A stretch of 15,361 nucleotides of DNA from Alkalimonas cellulosilytica (GCF_036325985.1 NZ_JAUHLI010000032.1:1-15361), one strand, 5' to 3'. Counted from the first letter of the stretch, positions 1-14,159 are shown. A program made the numbers and translations. Notes: generated by a model from the sequence alone, not told the origin.

Positions 1-27
1 TTATAGACCCTTCTTAGTCAAATTGAC

Positions 28-45
28 GGCCCGGCTTACCGGGCC
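28..45 (-). other. hairpin downstream of fusA
   Basis: A perfect 7-bp GC-rich stem (GGCCCGG/CCGGGCC) with a 4-base loop starts 11 bases after the fusA stop codon. No run of T follows it on the coding strand, so it is not a textbook intrinsic terminator. It more likely stabilises or processes the mRNA, or partly attenuates transcription, ahead of a next gene beyond the left edge. A tuf gene usually follows fusA in this cluster, but none of it is visible here. Confidence 0.5.
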
Positions 46-56
46 TGATTTAATCA

Positions 57-2159
57 TTAACTTGCTTTGCGTGCAGCAATAATTGCTTCTTTCACGTTGT
101 TTGGTGCTTCGGCGTAGTTCAATGGTTCCATTGAGTAAGAAGCACGACCCTGTGACAAAGAGCGCATATGGGTAGCATAACCAAACATTTCAGACAGTGG
201 CACGTTGGCGTCGATAATTTTCATACCGCCAGGTGCATCTTCCATGCCGTTGATCATACCGCGGCGGCGGTTTAAATCGCCAACCAGATCACCCATGAAC
301 TCTTCAGGCGTAACCACTTCAACTTTCATGATAGGCTCAAGGATAACAGGCGACGCCTGCAAAGCACCTTTTTTGAAGCCCATAGAAGCAGCAATTTTAA
401 ACGCCATTTCATTCGAGTCAACATCGTGGTAAGAACCGTCATACACGGTTACTTTGACGTCGATCACCGGATAACCAGCCAGGATACCGTTCTTCATCTG
501 CTCCTGAACGCCCTTATCCACCGCCGGGATGTATTCTTTTGGAATCACACCACCCACGACTTCGTTGACGAACTGGTAACCACCACCTTCTTCTAAAGGC
601 TCGATACGCAACCAACAGTGACCAAACTGACCACGGCCACCCGACTGACGAACGAACTTGCCTTCGACTTCAGTTTTGCCGCGAATCGTCTCGCGGTAAG
701 AAACCTGTGGTTTACCCACGTTGGCTTCTACTTTGAATTCACGCTTCATACGGTCGACGATGATGTCCAGGTGCAATTCACCCATACCAGAGATGATGGT
801 CTGGCCGGTTTCTTCGTCGGTGTGAACCCGGAAGGATGGATCTTCAGCAGCTAGCTTGCCAAGTGCAACACCCATTTTTTCCTGATCCGCCTTGGTTTTT
901 GGTTCTACCGCAACCGAGATAACCGGCTCAGGGAACTCCATCCGCTCAAGAATGATCGGGTTGTCGATATCACACAAGGTATCGCCAGTGGTGGTATCTT
1001 TCAGACCGATGGCCGCAGCGATGTCACCCGCCAGTACTTCTTTGATCTCTTCACGGCTGTTGGCGTGCATTTGCACGATACGGCCGATCCGCTCTTTCTT
1101 CATCTTGACCGAGTTGTAAACACCAGAACCAGACTCAACCACACCGGAGTAAACCCGGAAGAAAGTCAAAGTACCCACGAATGGGTCGGTCGCAATTTTA
1201 AATGCCAGCGCAGCAAAAGGCTCGTTGTCATCTGACTTACGGATACCTTCGCTTTCATCCGGCAAAATACCACGGATGGCTTTTACTTCGGTTGGTGACG
1301 GCAGGTAATAGACCACGTTGTCGAGCATGGCCTGAACACCTTTGTTTTTAAAGGATGAACCACACTGTACCAACACCACTTCGTTGCGCAGAGTCAATTC
1401 ACGCAGAGCCGCACGGATCTCTTCTTCGGTGAACTCGTCACCTTCAAGATAACGCTCCATCAGCTCTTCGTTGGCTTCAGCTGCTGCTTCTACCATGTTC
1501 TGACGCCACTCTTCACATTCAGCAACCATATCAGCTGGAATGTCTTCGTAGGTGAAGGTCATGCCCTGATCGGCTTCATTCCAGTTGATGGATTTCATCT
1601 TGATCAGGTCAACCACACCTTTGAAGTCGTCTTCCGCGCCGATAGGCAGCTGAATAGGAACAATGGTGCTGTTCAGACGGGTACGGGCCTGCTCAACAAC
1701 CCGCAGGAAGTTGGCACCGGTACGGTCCATCTTATTGACGTAGATCATCCGTGGAACTTCGTACTTGTTGGCCTGACGCCAAACCGTCTCAGTTTGCGGC
1801 TGAACACCTGATGAGCCACACAGAACAACGACAGCACCATCCAGTACCCGCAGTGAACGTTCAACTTCAACAGTAAAGTCAACGTGTCCTGGGGTATCGA
1901 TCAAGTTAATGCGGTGCTCATCAAACTGCTGTTGCATACCTGACCAGAAGGCTGTGGTAGCAGCAGAAGTAATGGTAATACCACGCTCCTGCTCCTGCTC
2001 CATCCAGTCCATGGTCGCTGCGCCTTCATGAACTTCACCAATTTTATGGGATAAGCCGGTATAAAACAGGATCCGCTCAGAGGTCGTAGTTTTACCCGCG
2101 TCCACGTGAGCACAGATACCGATGTTGCGGTAGCGTTCTATTGGGGTTTTACGTGCCAC
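57..2159 (-). CDS. fusA: elongation factor G (EF-G)
   Basis: This is the translational GTPase that drives tRNA and mRNA translocation on the ribosome and helps recycle ribosomes; it acts in the cytosol. The protein is 700 residues, against 704 in E. coli. The GTPase motifs are clear: P-loop AHVDAGKTTT at 17-26, switch I RGITITSA at about 59-66, DTPGH at 88-92 and NKMD at 142-145. The later domains are intact, including the conserved GGRGQFGH segment and the C-terminal LSEMFGYAT region. The start is GTG, preceded by AGGAG at 7 bases, and the protein opens MARKTPIERYRNIG as expected. It lies 27 bases after rpsG and is probably the third gene of the rpsL-led unit. The domain IV stretch FGHCWLRIEPLEEGGG differs from the E. 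coli sequence there, which is ordinary subfamily variation. Many gammaproteobacteria carry a second EF-G elsewhere, so this need not be the only copy. Confidence 0.98.
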   Translation of the reverse strand: MARKTPIERYRNIGICAHVDAGKTTTSERILFYTGLSHKIGEVHEGAATMDWMEQEQERGITITSAATTAFWSGMQQQFDEHRINLIDTPGHVDFTVEVERSLRVLDGAVVVLCGSSGVQPQTETVWRQANKYEVPRMIYVNKMDRTGANFLRVVEQARTRLNSTIVPIQLPIGAEDDFKGVVDLIKMKSINWNEADQGMTFTYEDIPADMVAECEEWRQNMVEAAAEANEELMERYLEGDEFTEEEIRAALRELTLRNEVVLVQCGSSFKNKGVQAMLDNVVYYLPSPTEVKAIRGILPDESEGIRKSDDNEPFAALAFKIATDPFVGTLTFFRVYSGVVESGSGVYNSVKMKKERIGRIVQMHANSREEIKEVLAGDIAAAIGLKDTTTGDTLCDIDNPIILERMEFPEPVISVAVEPKTKADQEKMGVALGKLAAEDPSFRVHTDEETGQTIISGMGELHLDIIVDRMKREFKVEANVGKPQVSYRETIRGKTEVEGKFVRQSGGRGQFGHCWLRIEPLEEGGGYQFVNEVVGGVIPKEYIPAVDKGVQEQMKNGILAGYPVIDVKVTVYDGSYHDVDSNEMAFKIAASMGFKKGALQASPVILEPIMKVEVVTPEEFMGDLVGDLNRRRGMINGMEDAPGGMKIIDANVPLSEMFGYATHMRSLSQGRASYSMEPLNYAEAPNNVKEAIIAARKAS

Positions 2160-2186
2160 AATACACTCCTATTAAATTAGTTCAGC

Positions 2187-2657
2187 TTACCAGCGGAAGT
2201 GAGCAAACGCTTTGTTTGCTTCAGCCATACGGTGGACGTCTTCACGCTTCTTAACCGCAGAACCTTTGTTCTCAATGGCATCCAGCATTTCACCAGCCAG
2301 ACGCTGGGACATCGATTTTTCACCACGTTTACGGGCCGCTTCAACTAACCAGCGCATAGCTAAGGCATTACGACGAACCGGACGAACTTCACATGGTACC
2401 TGGTAAGTTGAACCACCTACCCGGCGTGATTTGACTTCGACCGTTGGACGAATGTTATCCAGAGCAACTTCGAACAAGTCGATGTGTTCTTTCTTCGACT
2501 TTTCAGCTGCGATTTCTAATGCGCCGTATACGATTGATTCGGCGATGGATTTTTTACCGTCGACCATCACGACATTGACAAACTTAGCCAGTAACTCACT
2601 TCCGAACTTAGGATCTGGAAGGATTTTACGTTGACCTATAACGCGTCTTCTTGGCAT
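2187..2657 (-). CDS. rpsG: 30S ribosomal protein S7
   Basis: S7 is a primary assembly protein of the 30S head. It binds the 3' major domain of 16S rRNA and lines the E-site and mRNA exit. The 156-residue protein has the typical opening MPRRRVIGQRKILPDPKFGS, the basic GGSTYQVPCEVRPVRR segment at 81-96 and the C-terminal MAEANKAFAHFRW. ATG is the start, with GGAG 6 bases upstream. It sits 80 bases after rpsL and 27 bases before fusA. In E. coli S7 represses its own operon by binding the rpsL-rpsG intergenic RNA, and the same control is plausible here. Confidence 0.98.
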   Translation of the reverse strand: MPRRRVIGQRKILPDPKFGSELLAKFVNVVMVDGKKSIAESIVYGALEIAAEKSKKEHIDLFEVALDNIRPTVEVKSRRVGGSTYQVPCEVRPVRRNALAMRWLVEAARKRGEKSMSQRLAGEMLDAIENKGSAVKKREDVHRMAEANKAFAHFRW

Positions 2658-2740
2658 TCGAAACTCCGATTGCTTCAGGTGATTCCAAAACTTTAATTAA
2701 TAAAGTCGTTTAGTTTGGCCTTACTAACGGAGTTCCGTTA
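2658..2740 (-). promoter_or_regulatory. rpsL-rpsG intergenic region, candidate S7 autoregulatory site
   Basis: This 80-base gap occupies the position of the S7 translational repressor site known in the E. coli str operon. At its upstream end is an inverted repeat (2725-2740) with 7-base arms and a 2-base centre, which as RNA would form a 6-bp stem with a 4-base loop. The repeat includes the rpsL stop codon at 2738-2740, so ribosomes finishing rpsL would disturb it, which fits translational coupling to rpsG. The site assignment rests on position and on this structure; I did not match it to the E. coli RNA base by base. Confidence 0.45.
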
Positions 2741-3112
2741 CGATTTGGGCCGCTTGGCGCCGTACTTAGAACGGCCTTGTTTACGATCTTTTACGCCAGC
2801 ACAATCTAAAGTGCCGCGTACGGTGTGATAACGAACACCTGGTAAGTCTTTGACCCGGCCACCACGGATCAGGACCACACTGTGCTCCTGCAGGTTGTGA
2901 CCTTCACCACCAATGTACGAGCTTACTTCGAAGCCATTGGTCAGACGAACACGACATACTTTACGCATGGCTGAGTTCGGCTTCTTAGGTGTAGTGGTAT
3001 AAACACGGGTACAAACACCACGCTTTTGTGGACAAGCTTCCAAAGCAGGAACGTTGCTTTTCGCAAGTTTCTCCTGCCGTGGCTTGCGCACGAGCTGGTT
3101 AATTGTTGCCAT
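2738..3112 (-). CDS. rpsL: 30S ribosomal protein S12
   Basis: S12 sits at the 30S decoding centre and influences decoding accuracy. The 124-residue protein is nearly identical to the E. coli one. Lys43 in TTTPKKPNS and Lys88 in GRVKDLPG, the positions altered in classic streptomycin-resistant mutants, are both wild type; Asp89, the residue that can be methylthiolated, is present. The ATG at 3112 is chosen because MATINQLVRKPR is the family N-terminus and AGGAG lies 6 bases upstream. A frame extending 16 codons further, to 3160, would run into the terminator hairpin and has no family support. This is the first gene of the rpsL-rpsG-fusA unit, with its own promoter about 70 bases upstream. Confidence 0.97.
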   Translation of the reverse strand: MATINQLVRKPRQEKLAKSNVPALEACPQKRGVCTRVYTTTPKKPNSAMRKVCRVRLTNGFEVSSYIGGEGHNLQEHSVVLIRGGRVKDLPGVRYHTVRGTLDCAGVKDRKQGRSKYGAKRPKS

Positions 3113-3148
3113 TAAATACTCCTGGTTAATTGATACCCAATAAACGTG

Positions 3149-3180
3149 AAAAATCCGCACCCCAAAAATGGGGTCGCGGA
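3149..3180 (-). terminator. intrinsic terminator after rpoC, overlapping the start of the rpsL transcript
   Basis: On the coding strand the stem is TCCGC-G-ACCCCA paired with TGGGGT-GCGGA: 11 bp with one bulged G and a TTTT loop, followed directly by five T. It would end transcripts reading through from rpoC. The -10 box of the rpsL promoter (3181-3186) abuts the 5' edge of the stem. The predicted start near 3174 falls inside the 5' arm, so transcripts that begin here would keep only the upper 6 bp. Confidence 0.8.
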
Positions 3181-3209
3181 ATTCTAATGGTCAAGCTTTG
3201 AGCTGTCAA
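3181..3209 (-). promoter_or_regulatory. sigma70-type promoter for rpsL-rpsG-fusA
   Basis: The -35 box is a perfect TTGACA (3204-3209) and the -10 box is TAGAAT (3181-3186), with a 17-base spacer. The expected transcription start is an A near 3174, which gives an rpsL leader of about 60 bases. It is one of the strongest promoter matches in the window and gives the str genes transcription independent of rpoBC. Confidence 0.85.
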
Positions 3210-3219
3210 GTTTCAGTGC

Positions 3220-3247
3220 AATCTGCTGCCATTTTAAGCAGCAGATT
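3220..3247 (-). other. perfect hairpin just after rpoC
   Basis: A perfect 10-bp stem (AATCTGCTGC/GCAGCAGATT) with an 8-base loop starts 11 bases after the rpoC stop codon. No T run follows it, and the rpsL promoter begins 10 bases downstream. It could protect the rpoC 3' end or be a processing site. It is distinct from the true terminator at 3149-3180. Confidence 0.6.
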
Positions 3248-3258
3248 AACAACCTTAC

Positions 3259-7437
<4,179 letters not shown>

Positions 7438-7466
7438 CTTAGCTCTCCTGTAAGAGGGTAAACCAA

Positions 7467-7488
7467 TGGAGCCTGCCAGCAGGCTCCA
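7467..7488 (-). other. perfect hairpin in the rpoB-rpoC gap
   Basis: A perfect 9-bp stem (TGGAGCCTG/CAGGCTCCA) with a 4-base loop occupies the middle of the 72-base gap. It ends about 16 bases before the rpoC AGGAG. On the coding strand it is followed by TTGG rather than a T run, so termination is unlikely. mRNA stabilisation, a processing site or a pause are possible roles. Confidence 0.6.
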
Positions 7489-7509
7489 TCACGCCATGGA
7501 ACGCGGGGT

Positions 7510-11535
<4,026 letters not shown>

Positions 11536-11588
11536 GGGGTTCCTCAGCTTGCTGATTTTTTTCCCAACTACCCTTGCGGGCGGTTTTT

Positions 11589-11609
11589 ATGGCAATAGCT
11601 GGTTGCCAT
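11589..11609 (-). other. hairpin in the rplL-rpoB spacer
   Basis: A perfect 7-bp stem (ATGGCAA/TTGCCAT) with a 7-base loop lies between the attenuator and the rpoB ribosome binding site. In E. coli this spacer carries an RNase III processing site as well as an attenuator. This hairpin is too short to name as such a site, but it marks a second folded element here. I saw no convincing promoter in the spacer. Confidence 0.4.
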
Positions 11610-11640
11610 CAGGGGTGGGGAAATCAAAGTCCCACAGCGC

Positions 11641-11671
11641 AAAAAGGCCGGTGATTAATTCATCACCAGCC
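11641..11671 (-). terminator. rplL-rpoB attenuator
   Basis: On the coding strand GGCTGGTGAT pairs with ATCACCGGCC (10 bp with one G-U pair) around a 6-base loop, followed directly by five T. It begins about 40 bases after the rplL stop codon. With no promoter visible between it and rpoB, it should act as a leaky terminator that sends part of the transcription into rpoBC. That matches the attenuator at the same place in E. coli. The efficiency cannot be judged from sequence. Confidence 0.8.
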
Positions 11672-11710
11672 CAGCCTGATTAACAGGCAGTAAGACGGGT
11701 CAAGCCCGAA

Positions 11711-12079
11711 TTACTTAACTTCAACAGACGCACCAGCGGCTTCAAGTTCTTTCTTGAGTGCTTCGGCTTCGTCTTTAGAAACGCCTTCTTTGATTGGAGC
11801 TGGAGCGCTCTCAACCAGGTCTTTCGCTTCTTTCAGGCCCAGGCCAGTTGCGCCACGTACTGCTTTGATCACAGCAACTTTGTTCGCACCAACGCCAGCC
11901 AGAACAACATTGAACTCGGTTTGCTCTTCAGCAGCAGCAGCTTCGCCACCAGCAGCAACAGCAACTGCAGCAGCTGCAGATACACCGAACTTTTCTTCCA
12001 TAGCGCTAACCAGCTCTACTACGTCCATAACGGACATTTCAGCGATAGCGTCTAGAATTTGGTCTTTAGTTACAGACAT
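11711..12079 (-). CDS. rplL: 50S ribosomal protein L7/L12
   Basis: L7/L12 is the multicopy stalk protein that recruits and activates translational GTPases such as EF-G and EF-Tu. The protein has 122 residues (E. coli 121). The N-terminal dimerisation and L10-binding domain covers about residues 1-33. A flexible hinge rich in Ala, Val and Gly follows (about 35-52). The globular C-terminal domain (about 54-122) carries the factor-binding surface around NKVAVIKAVRGATGLGLKEA. The start is ATG with AGGA upstream. It lies 63 bases after rplJ. The attenuator downstream favours rplL over rpoB, as its higher copy number per ribosome requires. Confidence 0.98.
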   Translation of the reverse strand: MSVTKDQILDAIAEMSVMDVVELVSAMEEKFGVSAAAAVAVAAGGEAAAAEEQTEFNVVLAGVGANKVAVIKAVRGATGLGLKEAKDLVESAPAPIKEGVSKDEAEALKKELEAAGASVEVK

Positions 12080-12133
12080 GACAAATTCCTACAATAAACG
12101 GCATTTAGCCTACATTAAACTCTTAATTGCACA

Positions 12134-12150
12134 CAGCGTAAATTACGCTG
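12134..12150 (-). other. inverted repeat spanning the rplJ stop codon
   Basis: A palindrome with 8-base arms (CAGCGTAA/TTACGCTG) around one central base includes the rplJ stop codon at 12143-12145. As RNA it would form about 6-7 bp with a small loop. It lies roughly 45 bases upstream of the rplL ribosome binding site. It may influence rplL translation or mRNA stability, but it is short enough to be coincidental. Confidence 0.4.
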
Positions 12151-12637
12151 CCTGCTGCTCTTTTTGCTCGCGAACCGCGGCAATGGTACGTACCAATTTG
12201 CCAGCTGCTGCTTCTTTCATCGTGCTCATCAGACGTGCCAAAGCTTCCTCGTACGTAGGTAGCGTAGCTAACACATCGATACTGACGGTTTCACCGTTGA
12301 AGGCGGCACCTTTTAGCTCAAACAGCTTCTCTTCTTTGGCAAAGTCTTTGAAAAGACGTGCCGCTGCACCTGGGTGCTCAGTAGAGAAAGCAATCAACGT
12401 TGGGCCAACAAAGGTTTCGCTCAGACACTCGAACGAGGTGCCTTGTACTGCGCGACGGGCCAGGGTATTACGCACAACGCGCATCCAGACACCATTAGCA
12501 CGAGCTTGCTTACGCAGGCTGGTGATTTTATCGACAGTGACACCACGAGCGTCAGCGACTACGGCAGAAAGAGCACCAGTTGCGGCTTGCTGGACTTCAG
12601 CAACAATTGCTTTTTTGTCATCAAGCTTAATCGCCAT
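12143..12637 (-). CDS. rplJ: 50S ribosomal protein L10
   Basis: L10 anchors the L7/L12 stalk on 23S rRNA near L11. The 164-residue protein (E. coli 165) has the N-terminal rRNA-binding domain with VVADARGVTVDKITSLRKQAR at about 26-46, followed by WMRVVRNTLARRAV. It ends in a long C-terminal helix (about 132-164) that binds L7/L12 dimers. The start is ATG, with AGGAG 10 bases upstream. It is the first gene after the 285-base leader region and 63 bases before rplL. In enterics the L10-L7/L12 complex represses this transcript by binding its leader, and a matching fold is visible upstream. Confidence 0.98.
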   Translation of the reverse strand: MAIKLDDKKAIVAEVQQAATGALSAVVADARGVTVDKITSLRKQARANGVWMRVVRNTLARRAVQGTSFECLSETFVGPTLIAFSTEHPGAAARLFKDFAKEEKLFELKGAAFNGETVSIDVLATLPTYEEALARLMSTMKEAAAGKLVRTIAAVREQKEQQAA

Positions 12638-12868
12638 TGGCTCTTAACTCCTGGTTCATCCAGACAAATGTCTGGCTTTCCAACACATCACCGACACAAT
12701 GCCGGTGCGCGATTTACGGTGAGAGCCAGAAGAGTTTAAATACAATTCTGGGGCTAACACCGTCTGCGTAGGCGAATCATTAAGCAACAGCATGCTGTCG
12801 CACCTACGGTCTCGGACGGAAGCTGCTGCTTTGCAAGCAAAATAGCAGCTTCTACCCTAAAAAACGAG
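12638..12868 (-). promoter_or_regulatory. rplJ leader with candidate L10(L7/L12) repressor site
   Basis: About 230 bases of untranslated leader contain nested helices. A 5' hairpin pairs 12844-12852 with 12819-12827 (9 bp). Next comes a stem CCGTC/GACGG (12815-12819 with 12760-12764). An asymmetric internal loop of 6 and 2 bases separates it from an 8-bp stem CGTAGGTG/CGCCTACG (12801-12808 with 12767-12774), which is capped by a further 6-7-bp hairpin. Stem, uneven loop, stem is the layout of the kink-turn bound by L10 in ribosomal leaders. Downstream, ACGGTG pairs with CACCGT (12758-12763 with 12716-12721) around an inner CCAGAA/TTCTGG helix; this excludes the CCGTC/GACGG pairing. Two more hairpins (12689-12707 and 12660-12675) lead to the rplJ ribosome binding site. 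The assignment as L10 leader combines position and structure; exact binding residues were not verified. Confidence 0.7.
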
Positions 12869-12874
12869 CGCGAG

Positions 12875-12904
12875 ATTATATCTCAAACCTCAGCACTCTG
12901 TAAA
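12875..12904 (-). promoter_or_regulatory. sigma70-type promoter for rplJ-rplL (and rpoBC)
   Basis: A perfect -10 box TATAAT (12875-12880) lies 18 bases from a TTTACA -35 box (12899-12904), which matches consensus at five of six positions. The predicted start is near 12868. The bases after the -10 box are GC-rich (CTCGCGCTCG), a discriminator type often seen at promoters repressed by ppGpp. It starts close to the end of rplA, where enterics also have an rplJ promoter. No terminator is evident before it, so rplKA transcripts may also read through. Confidence 0.75.
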
Positions 12905-12922
12905 GCTCAGTCGCTTCGACGC

Positions 12923-13624
12923 TTAGACCTGAGATGCCAGGGAAGCCTGGTTCAGGGCAATGCCTGCACCCATGGTCGAAGAAATCGTAACTTTCTTGAT
13001 GAAAACGCCTTTAGCAACTGAAGGCTTGGCACGTTTCAGTGCCACCAGCAGGGCTTCCAGGTTTTCTTTCAATTTGTCTGCGTCAAAATCCACTTTACCA
13101 ATGGTCGTGTGGATGATGCCGTTTTTGTCGTTGCGGTAACGCACCTGACCAGCCTTGGCGTTCTTCACCGCTTCAGCAACGTTTGGCGTCACAGTGCCGG
13201 TTTTCGGGTTTGGCATCAGGCCGCGTGGGCCTAAAATTTGACCCAGAGCACCGACCACACGCATAGCGTCTGGAGAAGCGATCACCACGTCAAAGTTCAT
13301 TTCGCCTTTTTTGACCTGCTCAGCCAGCTCTTCCATCCCGACGATGTCCGCGCCAGCAGCTTTAGCAGCTTCAGCGTTAGCACCCTGGGTGAACACAGCA
13401 ACACGAACGTCACGACCAGTGCCGTGTGGCAATACAGTAGCGCCACGCACGTTTTGGTCGGATTTACGGGCATCAATACCCAGATTTACAGCCACATCAA
13501 CACTTTCTACGAACTTAGCTGTTGCCAGTTCTTTCAGCAGAGTGACGGCATCCTGAAAATCGTATTCACGAGTAGCGTCTACTTTTTCGCGGATCAGTTT
13601 TGCGCGCTTAGATAATTTAGCCAT
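12923..13624 (-). CDS. rplA: 50S ribosomal protein L1
   Basis: L1 forms the mobile stalk at the ribosomal E-site and helps release deacylated tRNA. The protein has 233 residues (E. coli 234). The L1 signature runs through ASPDAMRVVGALGQILGPRG to MPNPKTGTVTPNVAEAV (about 117-153), within the usual two-domain fold. ATG is the start, with GGAGGG 7 bases upstream inside the end of rplK. Only 3 bases separate it from rplK, so translation of the two is probably coupled. In E. coli L1 represses both genes by binding the rplK leader, and a candidate site is present here. Confidence 0.98.
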   Translation of the reverse strand: MAKLSKRAKLIREKVDATREYDFQDAVTLLKELATAKFVESVDVAVNLGIDARKSDQNVRGATVLPHGTGRDVRVAVFTQGANAEAAKAAGADIVGMEELAEQVKKGEMNFDVVIASPDAMRVVGALGQILGPRGLMPNPKTGTVTPNVAEAVKNAKAGQVRYRNDKNGIIHTTIGKVDFDADKLKENLEALLVALKRAKPSVAKGVFIKKVTISSTMGAGIALNQASLASQV

Positions 13625-13627
13625 GTC

Positions 13628-14056
13628 TTAACCCTCCACTACCAGGCCCATTGAACGAGCAGTACCAGCGATGGTACGCACGGCAGCGTCGTGATCTGCA
13701 GCAGTCAGATCCGGCTCTTTCAGTTTAACGATTTCGTCGATTTGCGCCTGAGTCACCTTACCAACTTTCTTGGTATTCGGCTGACCAGAACCGCTCTTCA
13801 GGCCCGCAGCTTTCAGCAACAGGAAAGATGCTGGTGGCGTTTTGGTATCGAAGGTGAAAGAACGATCGCTGTACACAGTGATCACGACAGGGATAGGCAT
13901 GCCTTTTTCCATGCTATCTGTTTTGGCGTTGAAGCCTTTACAGAATTCCATGATGTTCACACCGTGTTGACCCAATGCTGGACCAACTGGCGGTGACGGG
14001 TTTGCCATACCGGCTTTAACCTGCAATTTAATTAATGCAGTGACTTTCTTTGCCAT
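13628..14056 (-). CDS. rplK: 50S ribosomal protein L11
   Basis: L11 binds the GTPase-associated region of 23S rRNA next to the L10 stalk. It is also needed for RelA activation in the stringent response. The 142-residue protein has the same length as in E. coli. The N-terminal proline-rich segment SPPVGPALGQHGVN (21-34), with Pro22 and Pro23, is intact; this is the region involved in thiostrepton and RelA effects. The C-terminal rRNA-binding domain begins near residue 73. ATG is the start, with GAGG 6 bases upstream. It is the first gene after the nusG terminator and its embedded promoter. Confidence 0.98.
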   Translation of the reverse strand: MAKKVTALIKLQVKAGMANPSPPVGPALGQHGVNIMEFCKGFNAKTDSMEKGMPIPVVITVYSDRSFTFDTKTPPASFLLLKAAGLKSGSGQPNTKKVGKVTQAQIDEIVKLKEPDLTAADHDAAVRTIAGTARSMGLVVEG

Positions 14057-14072
14057 AGTACACCTCTGTTTC

Positions 14073-14119
14073 GGGTCTTAGCCTTGTAAATGCGAGGACA
14101 TTTACTCAAACGGCTCCCC
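14073..14119 (-). promoter_or_regulatory. candidate L1 autoregulatory site in the rplK leader
   Basis: On the coding strand GGG-G-AGCC (14112-14119) can pair with GGCT-AAGA-CCC (14073-14083). The two short stems are separated by a lopsided loop of 1 and 4 bases, the longer side being purine-rich. They enclose a perfect 7-bp hairpin GTAAATG/CATTTAC (14086-14105) with a 6-base loop. Two short stems around a purine-rich asymmetric loop is the general layout of L1 sites in rRNA and in L11-L1 mRNAs, and the position ahead of the rplK ribosome binding site is right. Functional binding is inferred. Confidence 0.55.
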
Positions 14120-14125
14120 TTGGTT

Positions 14126-14159
14126 AAAAAGGCCGCAGATCATAAAGCAATCTGCGGCC
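14126..14159 (-). terminator. intrinsic terminator after nusG
   Basis: A perfect 10-bp GC-rich stem (GGCCGCAGAT/ATCTGCGGCC) with a 9-base loop is followed on the coding strand by five T. It is the strongest terminator in the window by appearance and starts 18 bases after the nusG stop codon. It would end the tRNA-Trp-secE-nusG transcript. A promoter for rplK overlaps it, with the -10 box in the loop and the 3' arm. Confidence 0.88.

Noticed and set aside
500..600. Unusual EF-G domain IV sequence as a sign of a specialised EF-G
   Set aside because: The stretch FGHCWLRIEPLEEG differs from E. coli. But the GTPase motifs, full length and the rpsL-rpsG-fusA location support the ordinary translational EF-G.
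3113..3160. 16-codon upstream extension of rpsL
   Set aside because: It runs through the leader and into the terminator hairpin. The family N-terminus and the ribosome binding site both point to the ATG at 3112.
11754..12647. 297-codon open frame on the plus strand opposite rplL and rplJ
   Set aside because: It is antisense to two certain ribosomal protein genes, spans their gap, and its low-complexity Ala/Ser-rich product mirrors the codon bias of the real strand. No ribosome binding site or family resemblance was seen.
12870..12890. Terminator between rplA and rplJ
   Set aside because: A six-T run is present after CGCGCTCG, but the only nearby stem (GAGAT/ATCTC) is 5 bp and ends several bases before it. 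It does not make a credible terminator.
14078..14112. Possible promoter (TTGAGT ... TACAAG) closer to rplK
   Set aside because: The spacer would be only 15 bases with a poor -10 box, and the bases are better explained as the hairpin in the candidate L1 site. The promoter at 14139-14167 is stronger.
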